A stretch of 64,000 nucleotides of DNA from the NCBI GenBank assembly GCA_026400435.1, contig JAPLOZ010000015.1, positions 16,929 to 80,928 of the forward strand, read 5' to 3'. Every line of letters starts with the position of its first letter. Position 1 is the stretch's first letter. Source of the DNA: Hyphomicrobiales bacterium (GTDB lineage: Bacteria; Pseudomonadota; Alphaproteobacteria; Rhizobiales; Rhizobiaceae). Made by a program: the position numbers and the translations under genes. The notes under the pieces were generated by a model. It saw nothing but the letters and a program-made list of their open reading frames with translations, was not told where the DNA came from and ran no database searches. Positions 37,425 to 47,406 of the stretch are shown in pieces.

Positions 37425-38408
37425 ATGGACCGTGTCCTTTCGGTTGTCGAGGAACGCTTTCCTATCGCGGGATCTTTCACCATTTCGCGGGGATCCAAGA
37501 CCGAGGCCGAGGTCATCGTCTGCACCGTGTCCCAAGGTCTCAAATCCGGACGCGGCGAATGCGTTCCGTACCGGCGCTACGGCGAGACGATGCAAAGCGT
37601 GCGCGCCGCGATCGAGGCAGCCTCCGCGGCTGTCGCCGCGGGCATTGGCCGCGATGCGCTTCTCGCCGTCATGCAGCCGGGCGCGGCGCGCAATGCTGTA
37701 GACTGCGCGCTCTGGGATCTTGAGGCAAAGCTGGCCGGCGTTGGTGCGGCCGAGCGTCTGGGAATCGCCGAGCCCCGGCTGCTCGAAACGGCATTCACCC
37801 TGTCCCTCGCTTCGCCCGAAGCCATGGCCGCGCAGGCCCGCGCCAACGCCTCCCGTCCCCTGCTGAAGGTCAAGATTGGCGGCGAAGGGGACATCGAGCG
37901 CATCCGGGCGGTATGCGAGGCAGCGCCCGACAGCCGCATCATCCTCGACGCCAATGAAGGCTGGACCGACGACAATGTCCGCGAGAACCTCGCGGTTGCC
38001 GCCGAACTCGGCGTCGCGCTGGTCGAACAGCCGCTCCCCGCCGGAAGGGAAGCCATCCTTGGCCGCATCGTTCGGCCGGTTCCAGTCTGCGCGGACGAGA
38101 GCGTCCACACCGCCGACGGCCTCGAACAGCTTGTCGGCCTCTACGATGCCATCAACATCAAATTGGACAAGGCGGGGGGCCTCACAGCCGCGCTGGCATT
38201 GCGCGACCGGGGCCGGGAATTCGGCTTTTCGATCATGGTCGGCTGCATGGTCGGCACCTCGCTTGCCATGGCGCCCGCAGTGTTGCTGGCGCAGGACGCC
38301 GATTTCGTCGATCTCGACGGGCCGCTGCTGCTGGCCCGCGACCGCCAACCCGGCCTCATCTACCGTGGTTCGCTCGTTTCGCCACCCGAACCGGAACTCT
38401 GGGGCTGA
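37425..38408 (+). CDS. dgcA: N-acetyl-D-glutamate racemase / dipeptide epimerase (DgcA type)
   Basis: A 327-residue enolase-superfamily enzyme. Residues fit muconate-lactonizing/epimerase members: KVKIGG (catalytic lysine pair), DANEGW, EQPLPAG, CADES and KLDKAGG. Known relatives epimerise L-Ala-D/L-Glu or racemise N-acetyl-D-glutamate (DgcA). Substrate here is inferred only. No dgcN or dgcR gene is adjacent. Its 3' end overlaps the convergent MFS gene by 53 bp. Confidence 0.83.
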   Translation: MDRVLSVVEERFPIAGSFTISRGSKTEAEVIVCTVSQGLKSGRGECVPYRRYGETMQSVRAAIEAASAAVAAGIGRDALLAVMQPGAARNAVDCALWDLEAKLAGVGAAERLGIAEPRLLETAFTLSLASPEAMAAQARANASRPLLKVKIGGEGDIERIRAVCEAAPDSRIILDANEGWTDDNVRENLAVAAELGVALVEQPLPAGREAILGRIVRPVPVCADESVHTADGLEQLVGLYDAINIKLDKAGGLTAALALRDRGREFGFSIMVGCMVGTSLAMAPAVLLAQDADFVDLDGPLLLARDRQPGLIYRGSLVSPPEPELWG

Positions 38409-39591
38409 GAGCGGCGGCGACAATGCAGCCGAGCCCAACCGCCGCCACCAGCGCCATCACATAGAACCCGCCGGTGCCGAGCCGTTCGTAGAGCGGCCCC
38501 GATGCCAGCGTCACCGCGGCCATCGAGAAGCCCGTCGAGAAGAACGCCACGCCCTGCGCCGCCCCGGTCCGCTCTTCCGGAGCCGTTTCGCCGATCATCT
38601 TCTGCAGCCCTATCAAGAGCATGCCGGTGGACAGCGCGTGCAGGCTCTGCACGACAAAAAAACCCGGCACGCCGAGGCCGGCCGGCTCGATCAGCGGATA
38701 GGCGATCCAGCGCACGATCGCCGCCACGCCGGCTATGGCGAGCACGGTGGTCGACGGGATCGAGCCGAACAGGCGGTTGAAGAACATGAATATCACGACC
38801 TCGGCCACCACCGCCCAGGCCCACAGCATGCCTATAACGCTGTCGCTGATGCCGATCCCCTTCCAGTATATGGACACGAAGCCGAACAGGAATCCGTGGC
38901 TGGAATTGATGATGCCCACGCCAGCCACGAACAGCAGGAAATAGCGGTTGAAGAGTTTCGGCGCCGCTTCGTGCAGTCCCACCGCTGAGACCGGCAAAGC
39001 GCGGCGCGGACGCCCCAGACGCGGCGTGACAAACGCCGCCGCGAGCGTGCCGGCCAAGCCCGCCGAGATCATGACCGGAACCACCTGCGCGCTGGTCGCT
39101 GCAAGGACAAGTCCGCCAAGAAAGCTGCCCGCTAGAAACATCAGCGAGCCCCATATCCGCATGCGCGGATAGCTTGCGCCGAAGCGCCTGACGCCCGACA
39201 GCGCGATCGAATCGGCCAGCGGCGAATGCGGCGTCCAGAAGATCGCCAGCAGCACCGATACCGCAAGCACCACACCGTAGCTCGGCGGCAGGAAGTATCC
39301 CAGAGACAGGACGACCGACGCCGCGCCGACCGCTACCAGAATGTCCGCCCGGTCCTTGGCGCGATCCGCCATCGTCGTCATGATCGGCGTCGTGACCACG
39401 CGCAGGAACATTGGCGCGGCCAGCACGATCCCGATCTGCTCGGCAGTGAAGCCGTTCGCTTCCAGCCACAGCGGGAAATACGGCAGATGGATGCCAAGTG
39501 GCAGGAAGATCGCGCCGAACAGGATCGAAATCCGCAATTCGAAATGGCTGGGCTTGATGAGCTGGTCAGGCTGTAACGGCGGCAAGGACAT
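38356..39591 (-). CDS. MFS transporter, HcaT/LacY-like
   Basis: A 411-residue protein with 12 predicted membrane helices and the MFS loop MADRAKDRADI after helix 2 (GxxxDRxxR-like). The opening FGAIFLPLGIHLPYFPLWLEANG resembles the MFS_1-like/HcaT family of proton symporters for aromatic acids or nucleosides. The substrate is unknown. The convergent overlap with dgcA may matter for mRNA stability. Confidence 0.85.
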   Translation of the reverse strand: MSLPPLQPDQLIKPSHFELRISILFGAIFLPLGIHLPYFPLWLEANGFTAEQIGIVLAAPMFLRVVTTPIMTTMADRAKDRADILVAVGAASVVLSLGYFLPPSYGVVLAVSVLLAIFWTPHSPLADSIALSGVRRFGASYPRMRIWGSLMFLAGSFLGGLVLAATSAQVVPVMISAGLAGTLAAAFVTPRLGRPRRALPVSAVGLHEAAPKLFNRYFLLFVAGVGIINSSHGFLFGFVSIYWKGIGISDSVIGMLWAWAVVAEVVIFMFFNRLFGSIPSTTVLAIAGVAAIVRWIAYPLIEPAGLGVPGFFVVQSLHALSTGMLLIGLQKMIGETAPEERTGAAQGVAFFSTGFSMAAVTLASGPLYERLGTGGFYVMALVAAVGLGCIVAAALSPRVPVRVAKRANHGR

Positions 39592-39860
39592 GAAGAACGG
39601 CTGGTCCGGCTGGCGCTCTTCGGATCGTTGGCCGAGAGTCGCCTCCCCTTACCATGCGCCCCTTGGTTGCGGAACCGACTGGACCAATCGATGCATCCAC
39701 AGCGGCCGGCCGGCCGGACCGCTGCATTGGTTGACTGGCCGAGCCAAACACGCCCAGCAGTTCCGCACGGCGATCAGCCGGCCGCATTGCCGCCGCTTTT
39801 GCCGAATCGTGACCGGCACGGCGGTCCGCTGTCTTGCTTGCTCTCTGCATGTCAGTCAGT

Positions 39861-40742
39861 TCAGGCGGCCTCGACCGCCCGCCCGTCAGCCAATTCGCCC
39901 GGTGTCTCCAGGCCACCGCTCAGGCGTCCATCGAGCGGGCGTCCCTCGATCGTCACCGGCACGAGGTGGTCGATCGCAAGCGGCGTGGTTGCCATGATGT
40001 GCGGCCAGTGGATGATCTCCATGCGCCCGTCGAAATGTTCCACTACCGCCGTGCAGCTTTCAACCCAGTCGCCGGTGTTGATGTATTGCACGTCGCCCAT
40101 CGACTCGATCGCCGCGTGGTGGATATGACCGCAGATCACGCCATCGACGTCCGAGCGCCGCGCCTCTTCCGTCAGCACGTCCTGGAACGCGCCGATGAAG
40201 TTGACGGCCTGCTTTACCTTGACCTTCGCCCAGGATGAAAACGACCAGTAAGGTAGCTTGAAGGCCCGGCGCACACGCGCCACCAGCCGGTTGGCAAACA
40301 TCGCCAGTTCGTAGGCGCGGTCACCGAGATAGGCGAGCCAGCGCATGTTCATCACCACGGTATCGAACTGGTCTCCGTGGATGATGAGATAGCGCTTGCC
40401 GTCCGCGCCGATGTGGGTTGCCCTGTCGGCGACCACGATGCCGCCGAAATGCACGCCCTGGAACATCCGCAGGAACTCGTCGTGGTTGCCGGCTATATAG
40501 GTGATGCTGACGCCTTTGCGTGCCTGCCGCAGCAGCTTCTGCACCACGTCATTGTGGCTCTGCGGCCAGTGCCATGTGCGGCGCAGCCGCCAGCCATCGA
40601 CGATGTCGCCGACCAGGAATATCGTCTCGGCCTCGTGGTGACGCAGGAAGTCGATCAGGTAGTCGGCCTTGGCGGCGCGCGATCCCAGATGCACGTCGGA
40701 GATGAAAAGGGTGCGAAACTGCTTGGCGGCCTGGCCCGGCAT
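39861..40742 (-). CDS. LpxH-like metallophosphoesterase
   Basis: A 293-residue calcineurin-type enzyme. All five metal-binding motifs are present: ISDVHLGS, GDIVDGW, AGNHDEF, HGDQFD and GHIHHA. It is often annotated as UDP-2,3-diacylglucosamine diphosphatase, but alphaproteobacteria normally use LpxI for that lipid A step, so the substrate is uncertain. The ATG at 40742 is chosen because the metal motifs start about 16 residues in. A 269 bp gap towards the MFS gene shows no gene or repeat. Confidence 0.82.
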   Translation of the reverse strand: MPGQAAKQFRTLFISDVHLGSRAAKADYLIDFLRHHEAETIFLVGDIVDGWRLRRTWHWPQSHNDVVQKLLRQARKGVSITYIAGNHDEFLRMFQGVHFGGIVVADRATHIGADGKRYLIIHGDQFDTVVMNMRWLAYLGDRAYELAMFANRLVARVRRAFKLPYWSFSSWAKVKVKQAVNFIGAFQDVLTEEARRSDVDGVICGHIHHAAIESMGDVQYINTGDWVESCTAVVEHFDGRMEIIHWPHIMATTPLAIDHLVPVTIEGRPLDGRLSGGLETPGELADGRAVEAA

Positions 40743-40863
40743 GGTCGTCCAACCGTTGCGTTTGACTGGCGTATGCCCCGATTCCTGCAACAGCAGTGTG
40801 ACGGTTGCGGTTTTCGGCAGGCGCACTAACGTGCCTTGCTCAATCGTTCGAGGAGAAACGAAG

Positions 40864-41643
40864 ATGGATCTGGGCATTCGCGGAAAAAGGGCCGTCGTCT
40901 GCGCGTCGAGCAAGGGGCTTGGCCGGGGCTGCGCGGAAGCGCTGGCCGAAGCTGGCTGCGAGCTTGTCGTCAACGGCCGCGACGCAAAGGTGCTGGCGCG
41001 CACCGCCGCGGAGATCCGCGACCGCTACGGCGTCTCCGTCATCGAGGTTGCGGGCGACGTCGCCGACCCGGCTGTCCAGAAGGAAATGCTCGCCGCCGTC
41101 CCGCAGGTCGACATCCTCGTCAACAACAACGGCGGCCCGCCCTACCGCGCGTTCAGCGAACTAGACCGCGAGGCGATCCTCAAGGGCGTCGTCAACAACA
41201 TGGTGGCGCCGCTCGAACTCATCCAGGCAGTGATGGGCGGCATGGCCGAGCGCGGCTTCGGCCGTATCGTCAACATCACGTCGCTGTCGGTCTACAAGCC
41301 CATACCCGGCCTCGACCTCTCGTCGGGCGCGCGCGCCGGCCTTACCTCGTTTCTTGCAGGCGTGGCGCGCACGGTCGCCGACCGCAATGTCACCATCAAC
41401 CATATCCTGCCCGGCAAGCTGGACACCGACCGCCTTCGCGGCCCGCACGAGCCGGGCTCCGTAGAGGAGCCTGCCGCAGCCGCGGCGCGCAAGGCCAAGC
41501 AGGCCGAGGACGTCCCGGCCAAGCGCCTCGGCACGCCGCAGGAGTTCGGCCAGGTCTGCGCCTTCCTCTGCTCTGTCCATGCCGGCTACCTGACCGGCCA
41601 AAGCATCCTCATCGATGGCGGGCTCTACGTCAGCGCCTTCTGA
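40864..41643 (+). CDS. SDR-family protein lacking the canonical Tyr-Lys motif
   Basis: A 259-residue SDR. The nucleotide loop reads ASSKGLGRG instead of TGxxxGxG, with NNNGG following beta-4 and the substrate-side serine in VNITSLSV. Where classical SDRs have YxxxK, this protein reads LSSGARAGL, so neither Tyr nor Lys is present. The BKR-like group of SDRs includes members of this kind. The C-terminal LTGQSILIDGGLY is typical. GAGGAGAAACGAAG precedes the ATG. It may be a reductase with a changed mechanism or a non-catalytic relative. Confidence 0.83.
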   Translation: MDLGIRGKRAVVCASSKGLGRGCAEALAEAGCELVVNGRDAKVLARTAAEIRDRYGVSVIEVAGDVADPAVQKEMLAAVPQVDILVNNNGGPPYRAFSELDREAILKGVVNNMVAPLELIQAVMGGMAERGFGRIVNITSLSVYKPIPGLDLSSGARAGLTSFLAGVARTVADRNVTINHILPGKLDTDRLRGPHEPGSVEEPAAAAARKAKQAEDVPAKRLGTPQEFGQVCAFLCSVHAGYLTGQSILIDGGLYVSAF

Positions 41644-41795
41644 TGATCTGACTCAAGATTTCAGCCGATCGGCGCAAACCACTGGAATGGCTGCGGTTTG
41701 ACCGCAGCAATCGACCAACCCTTTTTGCGGGCGGCCGCCTCGCAAATCACTGTGCGCGTGATAGAACGCCTGATGCCAACGGACCGGATATCGTG

Positions 41796-44138
41796 ATGGA
41801 AACGGACAAGCAGAAGAACGCGCGCTTCGACCTCGATCAGGCAGCGCTTTTCTTCCACAAATATCCGACGCCCGGAAAGCTCGAGATCCAGGCGACAAAG
41901 CCGCTCGGCAACCAGCGCGATCTGGCGCTCGCCTACTCGCCGGGCGTCGCCGCTCCCTGCCTCGCCATCCGGGACGACCCGGCGGCCGCCGCAGAATACA
42001 CGGGCCGCGCCAACCTGGTCGGCGTCGTTTCCAACGGCACGGCCGTGCTTGGGCTCGGCAACATTGGCCCCCTCGCCTCCAAGCCCGTCATGGAAGGCAA
42101 GGCGGTGCTGTTCAAGAAATTCGCCAACATCGACGTCTTCGACATAGAGATCGATGCGCCCGACATCGAGCGCATGGTCAGCACAATTTCGGCGCTCGAA
42201 CCGACCTTCGGCGGGATCAACCTCGAAGACATCAAGGCGCCCGAATGTTTTGAGGTTGAGGAGCGCCTCAAGGCACGGATGGCGATTCCGGTTTTCCACG
42301 ACGACCAGCATGGCACGGCGATTATCGTCGCCGCCGCCGTCCTCAACGCCCTCGAACTCGCCGGCAAGGACATCGCGCGGGTCAAGATCGTCACCTCCGG
42401 CGCCGGTGCTGCGGCGCTTGCCTGCCTCAACCTTCTCGTTTCGCTTGGCGCGAAAATCGAGAATATCTGGGTCACCGACCGTTTCGGCGTCGCCCACAAG
42501 GGCCGCGTCGAGGAGATGGACCGCTGGAAGGACCCCTACGTCAAGGACACGCCAGCCCGCACGCTCGCCGATGTCATTGGCGGGGCCGACGTGTTTCTCG
42601 GCCTCTCGGCCGCCGGCGTGCTTGGTCCGGAACTGCTCAAGGACATGGCAGCCCGGCCGCTCATCCTGGCGCTTGCCAACCCGACTCCCGAAATCATGCC
42701 CGAAATCGCGCGGCAGGCGCGCCCGGACGCGATGATATGCACCGGCCGCTCCGATTTTCCCAACCAGGTCAACAACGTGCTCTGCTTCCCCTACATCTTC
42801 CGGGGGGCGCTCGATTGCGGCGCGCGCGCCATCAACGAGGAGATGAAGATGGCCGCCGTGCGCGCCATTGCCGCCCTCGCGCGCGAGGAGCCGTCTGACG
42901 TCGCCGCCCGCGCCTATGCAGAGGAAACGCCGACCTTCGGACCGGATTTCCTGATCCCTTCGCCGTTCGACCCGCGCCTCATCCTGCGCATTGCGCCGGC
43001 GGTGGCCAAAGCGGCCTGCAACAGTGGCGTCGCATCGCGTCCGATCGAGGATTTCGACGCCTACATCGACAAGCTCAACCGCTTCGTCTTCCGCTCCGGC
43101 CTGGTCATGAAGCCGGTCTTCTCCATCGCCAAGGCCTCGCAGGCAAAGCGCGTCATCTATGCCGACGGCGAGGACGAACGCGTGCTTCGCGCAGCTCAGG
43201 TCGTGCTTGAGGAAGGCATTGCCGAGCCAATCCTCATTGGCCGCCCCACTGTCGTGGACGCCCGCCTCAAACGCTACGGCCTTCGCGTCCGGCCAGGCGT
43301 CGATTTCGAACTCATCAACCCCGAGGACGACCCGCGCTACCGCGCCTATGTCGATCTGCTCATCGAGGTGATGGGGCGGCGCGGCGTGACGCAGGAGGCC
43401 GCGCGCCTGATGGTGCGCAGCAATCCGACGGTCATCGCAGCGCTTGCCCTCAAGCGAGGCGATGCCGACGCCATGATCTGCGGGCTGGAAGGCCGCTTCG
43501 AGCGCCATCTGCGCAACGTCACGCTGATCGTCGGACGGCGCGCATCCACCCTTGATCGCAACCTGTCGACGCTATCGATGCTCATCACCCAGCGGGGCGT
43601 CATCTTCCTGACCGACACCTATGTGACCGTCGATCCGACGGCCGGGGAAGTCGCCGAGATGACGGTGCTTGCGGCCGAGGAGATCCGCCGCTTCGGCATC
43701 GAGCCCAAGGCTGCGCTGCTGTCGCTTTCCGACTTCGGCTCGCGCGACTCTCCCGGCGCCGTCAAGATGCGTGAGGCCGGCGCGATCCTCAGGAAGATAG
43801 CGCCGGACCTGCAGTTCGACGGCGAGATGCATGCCGACACCGCGCTTTCGGAAACGCTGCGCCAGCGGGTCTATCCGCACTCGAGTCTCAAGGGCGAGGC
43901 CAACCTTTTGGTATTCCCCAACCTCGACGCCGCCAATATCACGCTGACCGCGGTCAAGCAGATGATGGACGCGCTGCATGTCGGGCCGATCCTGCTCGGC
44001 ACCGAGAAGCCGGCTCACATTCTCACCCCGTCGGTCACCTCGCGGGGCGTCGTCAACATGACGGCGCTGGCGGTTGCGGAAGGCGCGCATCGCACGCAGG
44101 AACGTGCACAGATGAACCAGGAACTCGCGGTTCCGTGA
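41796..44138 (+). CDS. maeB: malic enzyme with C-terminal phosphotransacetylase domain
   Basis: A 780-residue multimodular malic enzyme. It decarboxylates malate to pyruvate with reduction of NAD(P)+. Residues 1-430 are the malic domain (YSPGVAAPC, substrate-binding lysine region ASKPVMEGKAVLFKKFA, FHDDQHGTAI, nucleotide loop SGAGAAALA). Residues 440-780 are PTA-like (YADGEDERVLRAA... ), which in relatives is regulatory, not catalytic. Rhizobia have NAD (DME) and NADP (TME) forms; I cannot decide which this is. The ATG at 41796 directly follows an alternative GTG at 41793. Confidence 0.9.
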   Translation: METDKQKNARFDLDQAALFFHKYPTPGKLEIQATKPLGNQRDLALAYSPGVAAPCLAIRDDPAAAAEYTGRANLVGVVSNGTAVLGLGNIGPLASKPVMEGKAVLFKKFANIDVFDIEIDAPDIERMVSTISALEPTFGGINLEDIKAPECFEVEERLKARMAIPVFHDDQHGTAIIVAAAVLNALELAGKDIARVKIVTSGAGAAALACLNLLVSLGAKIENIWVTDRFGVAHKGRVEEMDRWKDPYVKDTPARTLADVIGGADVFLGLSAAGVLGPELLKDMAARPLILALANPTPEIMPEIARQARPDAMICTGRSDFPNQVNNVLCFPYIFRGALDCGARAINEEMKMAAVRAIAALAREEPSDVAARAYAEETPTFGPDFLIPSPFDPRLILRIAPAVAKAACNSGVASRPIEDFDAYIDKLNRFVFRSGLVMKPVFSIAKASQAKRVIYADGEDERVLRAAQVVLEEGIAEPILIGRPTVVDARLKRYGLRVRPGVDFELINPEDDPRYRAYVDLLIEVMGRRGVTQEAARLMVRSNPTVIAALALKRGDADAMICGLEGRFERHLRNVTLIVGRRASTLDRNLSTLSMLITQRGVIFLTDTYVTVDPTAGEVAEMTVLAAEEIRRFGIEPKAALLSLSDFGSRDSPGAVKMREAGAILRKIAPDLQFDGEMHADTALSETLRQRVYPHSSLKGEANLLVFPNLDAANITLTAVKQMMDALHVGPILLGTEKPAHILTPSVTSRGVVNMTALAVAEGAHRTQERAQMNQELAVP

Positions 44139-44241
44139 TGGCGTTTCGGGCCGCCGGCGACGACAGGGCTCGAACGAAGGGTTAACCTCGTCGCCGATAG
44201 AATCGACATTCAACCGGTCGGCAGAGCGCGGAGCAAGTGGA

Positions 44242-45477
44242 ATGGCGGCAGCGCCGCTCAGGCAGGGATGGCGCGCCGCATTGCTCGCAGCGGCGATTTC
44301 GCTCGCGCTCATTGTGGTCAGCGCTGTCGTGTCGGACACTGCGGTTGCCGCGTCCCGCGCATGCCGCCAACTCGAGGCCGAACTCTCTTCGGGCGGAGGC
44401 GGAGCGGGCTCGAGCGGTCAGGTGCGCAGGCAGGACGAGGCCATCGCCCGGCAAAGCGAGGTCCTGCAACGCGCCAAGCGCCAGGCGCGCGGCGCCGGCT
44501 GCGGCTTCAAGCTGTTCGGCGGCGGCGCCACTTCCTGCGGCGCCATCAACGAAAAGATCGACCGCATGGAACGCAACCTTGACAGCCTGCGGCGCAAGCG
44601 GGCCCAGCTCGCTGGCGGCGGTTCAGGCCGGTCTCGCGCCGAAATCAACGCGGCCCTTCGTTCCAATGGCTGCCGCGACGAACAGGTCGCCGAGCGCCGG
44701 GCCCCGCGCGACGCCGATGAGACGCGCACGCTGTTCCAACAGCTGTTCGGCGGCGGCATCCGCAGGCGCGATTCGTCCGAGGAGCTGGGCGAACCTGGTC
44801 GCGTCCGCGAGGAAGACCGCAACCTACGCCGCGTTCCGCAAGAACGCGAAGGCGGCTGGGTCAACGACGGCGGCCGCATTCATTTTTCCGCACCGCCCGG
44901 CCGCTACCGCACGCTCTGCGTGCGCACCTGCGACGGCTACTTTTTCCCGATGTCGTCGTCGTCGACTCCGCAGGACTTCGAGCGCGATCAGGCCAACTGC
45001 CAGACGAGCTGTCCCGGCGCTACGACCGAGATCTACTACACGCGCCCCGGCGAGGAATCCGAGTCGATGGTGTCGGGCGTTTCCGGTGAACCCTATGCCT
45101 ACCTCTCGACGGCATATCTCTACAATCAGACCGGCGTGCCAAGCCCTGCAGGATGCACCTGCAGCGCGCAGCGCACGGACCCTTCGGCAAACTTCAGTGT
45201 CATCGCCGGCAATCCGCCCGCTCCAATCGTCGAGCCCGAACCGTCGCTGCCTTATCCGACCGCGCGCCCCGATCCGGCCGCAGACCCCGAAACGCTCGCC
45301 AACATCAATGGGAGGCTCGACGCCGAAGCGCTGAAGCGAATGGCCGTTACGCCAAAGGTCAACACAACGAAGACGCCAGCCGACGAACGCAAAGTCAGGG
45401 TCGTCGGGCCTGTATTCCTGCCGGACCCAGAAGCGGAAGCAGATCCGCTAGCTCCGGCCCCGACGCAAGTCCGGTGA
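44242..45477 (+). CDS. DUF2865-family exported protein
   Basis: A 411-residue protein with an uncleaved or cleaved N-terminal membrane segment ([26 protein letters not shown]). A basic helical region with cysteines follows ([11 protein letters not shown]... GCGFKLFGG), then the family core ([22 protein letters not shown] and NCQTSCPG), a cysteine-rich domain likely held by disulfides in the periplasm. The family name is DUF2865; function unknown. It has a disordered acidic/proline C-terminus. Its end overlaps gltX by 83 bp in convergent orientation. Confidence 0.83.
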   Translation: MAAAPLRQGWRAALLAAAISLALIVVSAVVSDTAVAASRACRQLEAELSSGGGGAGSSGQVRRQDEAIARQSEVLQRAKRQARGAGCGFKLFGGGATSCGAINEKIDRMERNLDSLRRKRAQLAGGGSGRSRAEINAALRSNGCRDEQVAERRAPRDADETRTLFQQLFGGGIRRRDSSEELGEPGRVREEDRNLRRVPQEREGGWVNDGGRIHFSAPPGRYRTLCVRTCDGYFFPMSSSSTPQDFERDQANCQTSCPGATTEIYYTRPGEESESMVSGVSGEPYAYLSTAYLYNQTGVPSPAGCTCSAQRTDPSANFSVIAGNPPAPIVEPEPSLPYPTARPDPAADPETLANINGRLDAEALKRMAVTPKVNTTKTPADERKVRVVGPVFLPDPEAEADPLAPAPTQVR

Positions 45478-46768
45478 GGGCCAGCCTGATTGGCTCATAG
45501 AGCGGCTTGCCCTTGCGCCCGCTCCGTTCCTTCACCGAGCCAATCCACACCTTGAAGGTGTCGCGATCCCACGGCTCGGGCGGCAGCATGTCGATGGCGT
45601 CGCGCACGAACACGCTGTCGTCGTCCGACAGCGCCACCGGCGTTTGCGGCCCGTGCTCGACGATACGCCACCAGTCGACCGCATCGGCAAGTCGGTCGAG
45701 GTTGCCGCGCACGGCAAGCCAGAAATCTTCGGCCCGCTCGCCGAGTATGCCCAGCGCCGACAGGCGGTCACGCGACTCGGAAAATGGCATTTGCCTGAGC
45801 AGGTCGCGGTTCAGCGTCTTCAGATCTTCCGGATCGAACTTGGCCGCCGACTTGGAGGCGGTAGAAAGGTCGAATGCCTTGGCGAGTTCCGACATCGAGG
45901 ATGTCGCCACGACATTCTCCGACGTGCCGGTCAGCACCGCCAGCGAACTTACCGTCATCGGCTCCAGCCCGGATTCCCGCAGGCTGGCGATCGACAGCGC
46001 GCCTGTGCGCTTGGACAATGCCTCGCCGGTCGAGGTGGTCAACAGATTGTGGTGCCCGAATTCAGGCGGTTCCGCGCCAAGCGCCCTGAACAGCGCGATC
46101 TGCACCGCCGTGTTGGTCACATGGTCGTCGCCGCGGATGACATGGGTGATACCCATGTCGATGTCGTCTGTCACCGAAGGCAGCGTATAGAGGTAGGTGC
46201 CGTCCTCGCGGATCAGGATCGGGTCCGACAGCGACGCAAGGTCGATCGTCTCCTCGCCACGCACCAGGTCGGTCCATTCGACCTCCGTCCGCTCGGTTTC
46301 GAACGGCTCATCGCGAAAATTGGGCAACAGGAAGCGCCAATGCGGCTTGCGTCCGTCCGCCTCGTATTCGGAAATCTGCGCGTGGGTGAGCCGCAGCGCC
46401 TCGCGGCCATAGACCGGTGGCAGCCCCCGAGTGCGGCGCACCTTGCGCCTGAGGTCCAGTTCTTCCGCCGTCTCGTAGCAGGCGTAAAGCAGGCCGTCGC
46501 GCTTCAGCCGCGCCACGGCGTCCTCATAGATGTCGAAGCGCCGCGACTGGTATTCGGTCGCATCCTGGAAGATGCCCAGCCAGTGGAGGTCGTAGAGGAT
46601 CGCGTCGGCGTATTCCTGTTTCGACCGCGCCACGTCGGTGTCGTCGAAGCGCTGCACGAAGTTGCCGCTGTTCTTCATGGCAAACAGCCAGTTGAACAGC
46701 GCCGTACGCGCATTGCCGATGTGGATGTTTCCGGTGGGAGATGGTGCGAAACGTACTGTGACGGGCAT
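45395..46768 (-). CDS. gltX: glutamyl-tRNA synthetase, second type (GltX2-like)
   Basis: A 457-residue class I synthetase. HIGH-type motif: [15 protein letters not shown] at residues 8-22; KMSKS-type motif: [11 protein letters not shown] near 245. Several alphaproteobacteria carry two GltX; the shorter type may charge tRNA(Glu) or tRNA(Gln). This copy is probably the second type by length and by its [11 protein letters not shown] opening. The C-terminal end (GIQARRP) overlaps the DUF2865 gene. Confidence 0.9.
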   Translation of the reverse strand: MPVTVRFAPSPTGNIHIGNARTALFNWLFAMKNSGNFVQRFDDTDVARSKQEYADAILYDLHWLGIFQDATEYQSRRFDIYEDAVARLKRDGLLYACYETAEELDLRRKVRRTRGLPPVYGREALRLTHAQISEYEADGRKPHWRFLLPNFRDEPFETERTEVEWTDLVRGEETIDLASLSDPILIREDGTYLYTLPSVTDDIDMGITHVIRGDDHVTNTAVQIALFRALGAEPPEFGHHNLLTTSTGEALSKRTGALSIASLRESGLEPMTVSSLAVLTGTSENVVATSSMSELAKAFDLSTASKSAAKFDPEDLKTLNRDLLRQMPFSESRDRLSALGILGERAEDFWLAVRGNLDRLADAVDWWRIVEHGPQTPVALSDDDSVFVRDAIDMLPPEPWDRDTFKVWIGSVKERSGRKGKPLYEPIRLALTGLASGPELADLLPLLGPAGIQARRP

Positions 46769-47001
46769 TTGCGGGGCCGTATCCGAAGGTTGGCTGATTT
46801 ACAACACAAAACGCCACCGCCACCGGGGCCGACACATAGTGTATGCCGCGCCGATTGGAAAGGTCAGCGCGCTGCACCCAAGGGAAAGCGGCCCGGCCAA
46901 GACGGTCGCGCGGCCCGCGTCAGGCGCTCTTGGCGCCGGTTTGCTCGAATAGGCCCCGCGTCAGTTCCAGCGCTTGCCGCTCGCCAACCCTGCAGCGAAG
47001 A

Positions 47002-47406
47002 TCACCCGATTGCCGGTCTGTCGAGCCGCATCTCGTTGCCGTCGGTGCAATGACGAAACCCGTAGCGCTCATAGAGCCCGTGTGCATCCGCCGTGTTCAG
47101 CATCCATGTCCGCACGGTCCGCAATTCCGGATGGCCGAGCAGCGCTTCCACCAGCGCCTTGCCGATGCCCATGCCGCGATGGTCCGGCCACACGATAACG
47201 TCGGAGATGCGCGCGAACAGGGTCCTGTCGCCAGAAGCCCGGGCAAAGCCGACCTGGCGCCCGTCGATCATCGCGATCGCGCAAACCGAGTTTGCGAACG
47301 CGCGTCGGTTGAGTTCGTTTGTGCGCTGGACACCCCAGTAGGTTTCCCCGAGCATGCGCGATGTCGCCTCGAAGTCGAGGCGATCGAGATCGCCGCTGAT
47401 TTCCAT
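47002..47406 (-). CDS. GNAT-family N-acetyltransferase
   Basis: A 134-residue acetyltransferase. The acetyl-CoA pyrophosphate loop reads DHRGMGIGKALVE near residue 78 (RxxGxG/A), followed by a typical beta-5 bulge and a GLYERYGF motif. Its ATG overlaps the nadE stop as TGATG, so the pair is coupled. Substrate unknown. The 233 bp gap between it and gltX shows only a GGCGC/GCGCC stem and no gene. Confidence 0.83.
   Translation of the reverse strand: MEISGDLDRLDFEATSRMLGETYWGVQRTNELNRRAFANSVCAIAMIDGRQVGFARASGDRTLFARISDVIVWPDHRGMGIGKALVEALLGHPELRTVRTWMLNTADAHGLYERYGFRHCTDGNEMRLDRPAIG

Noticed and set aside
39592..39860. Minus-strand open frame between the MFS and metallophosphoesterase genes
   Set aside because: Composition is irregular, no ribosome-binding site, and it runs into the phosphoesterase gene in another frame.
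46920..46940. GGCGC/GCGCC stem as a terminator after the GNAT gene
   Set aside because: No T run follows on either strand and it lies 60 bp beyond the stop.
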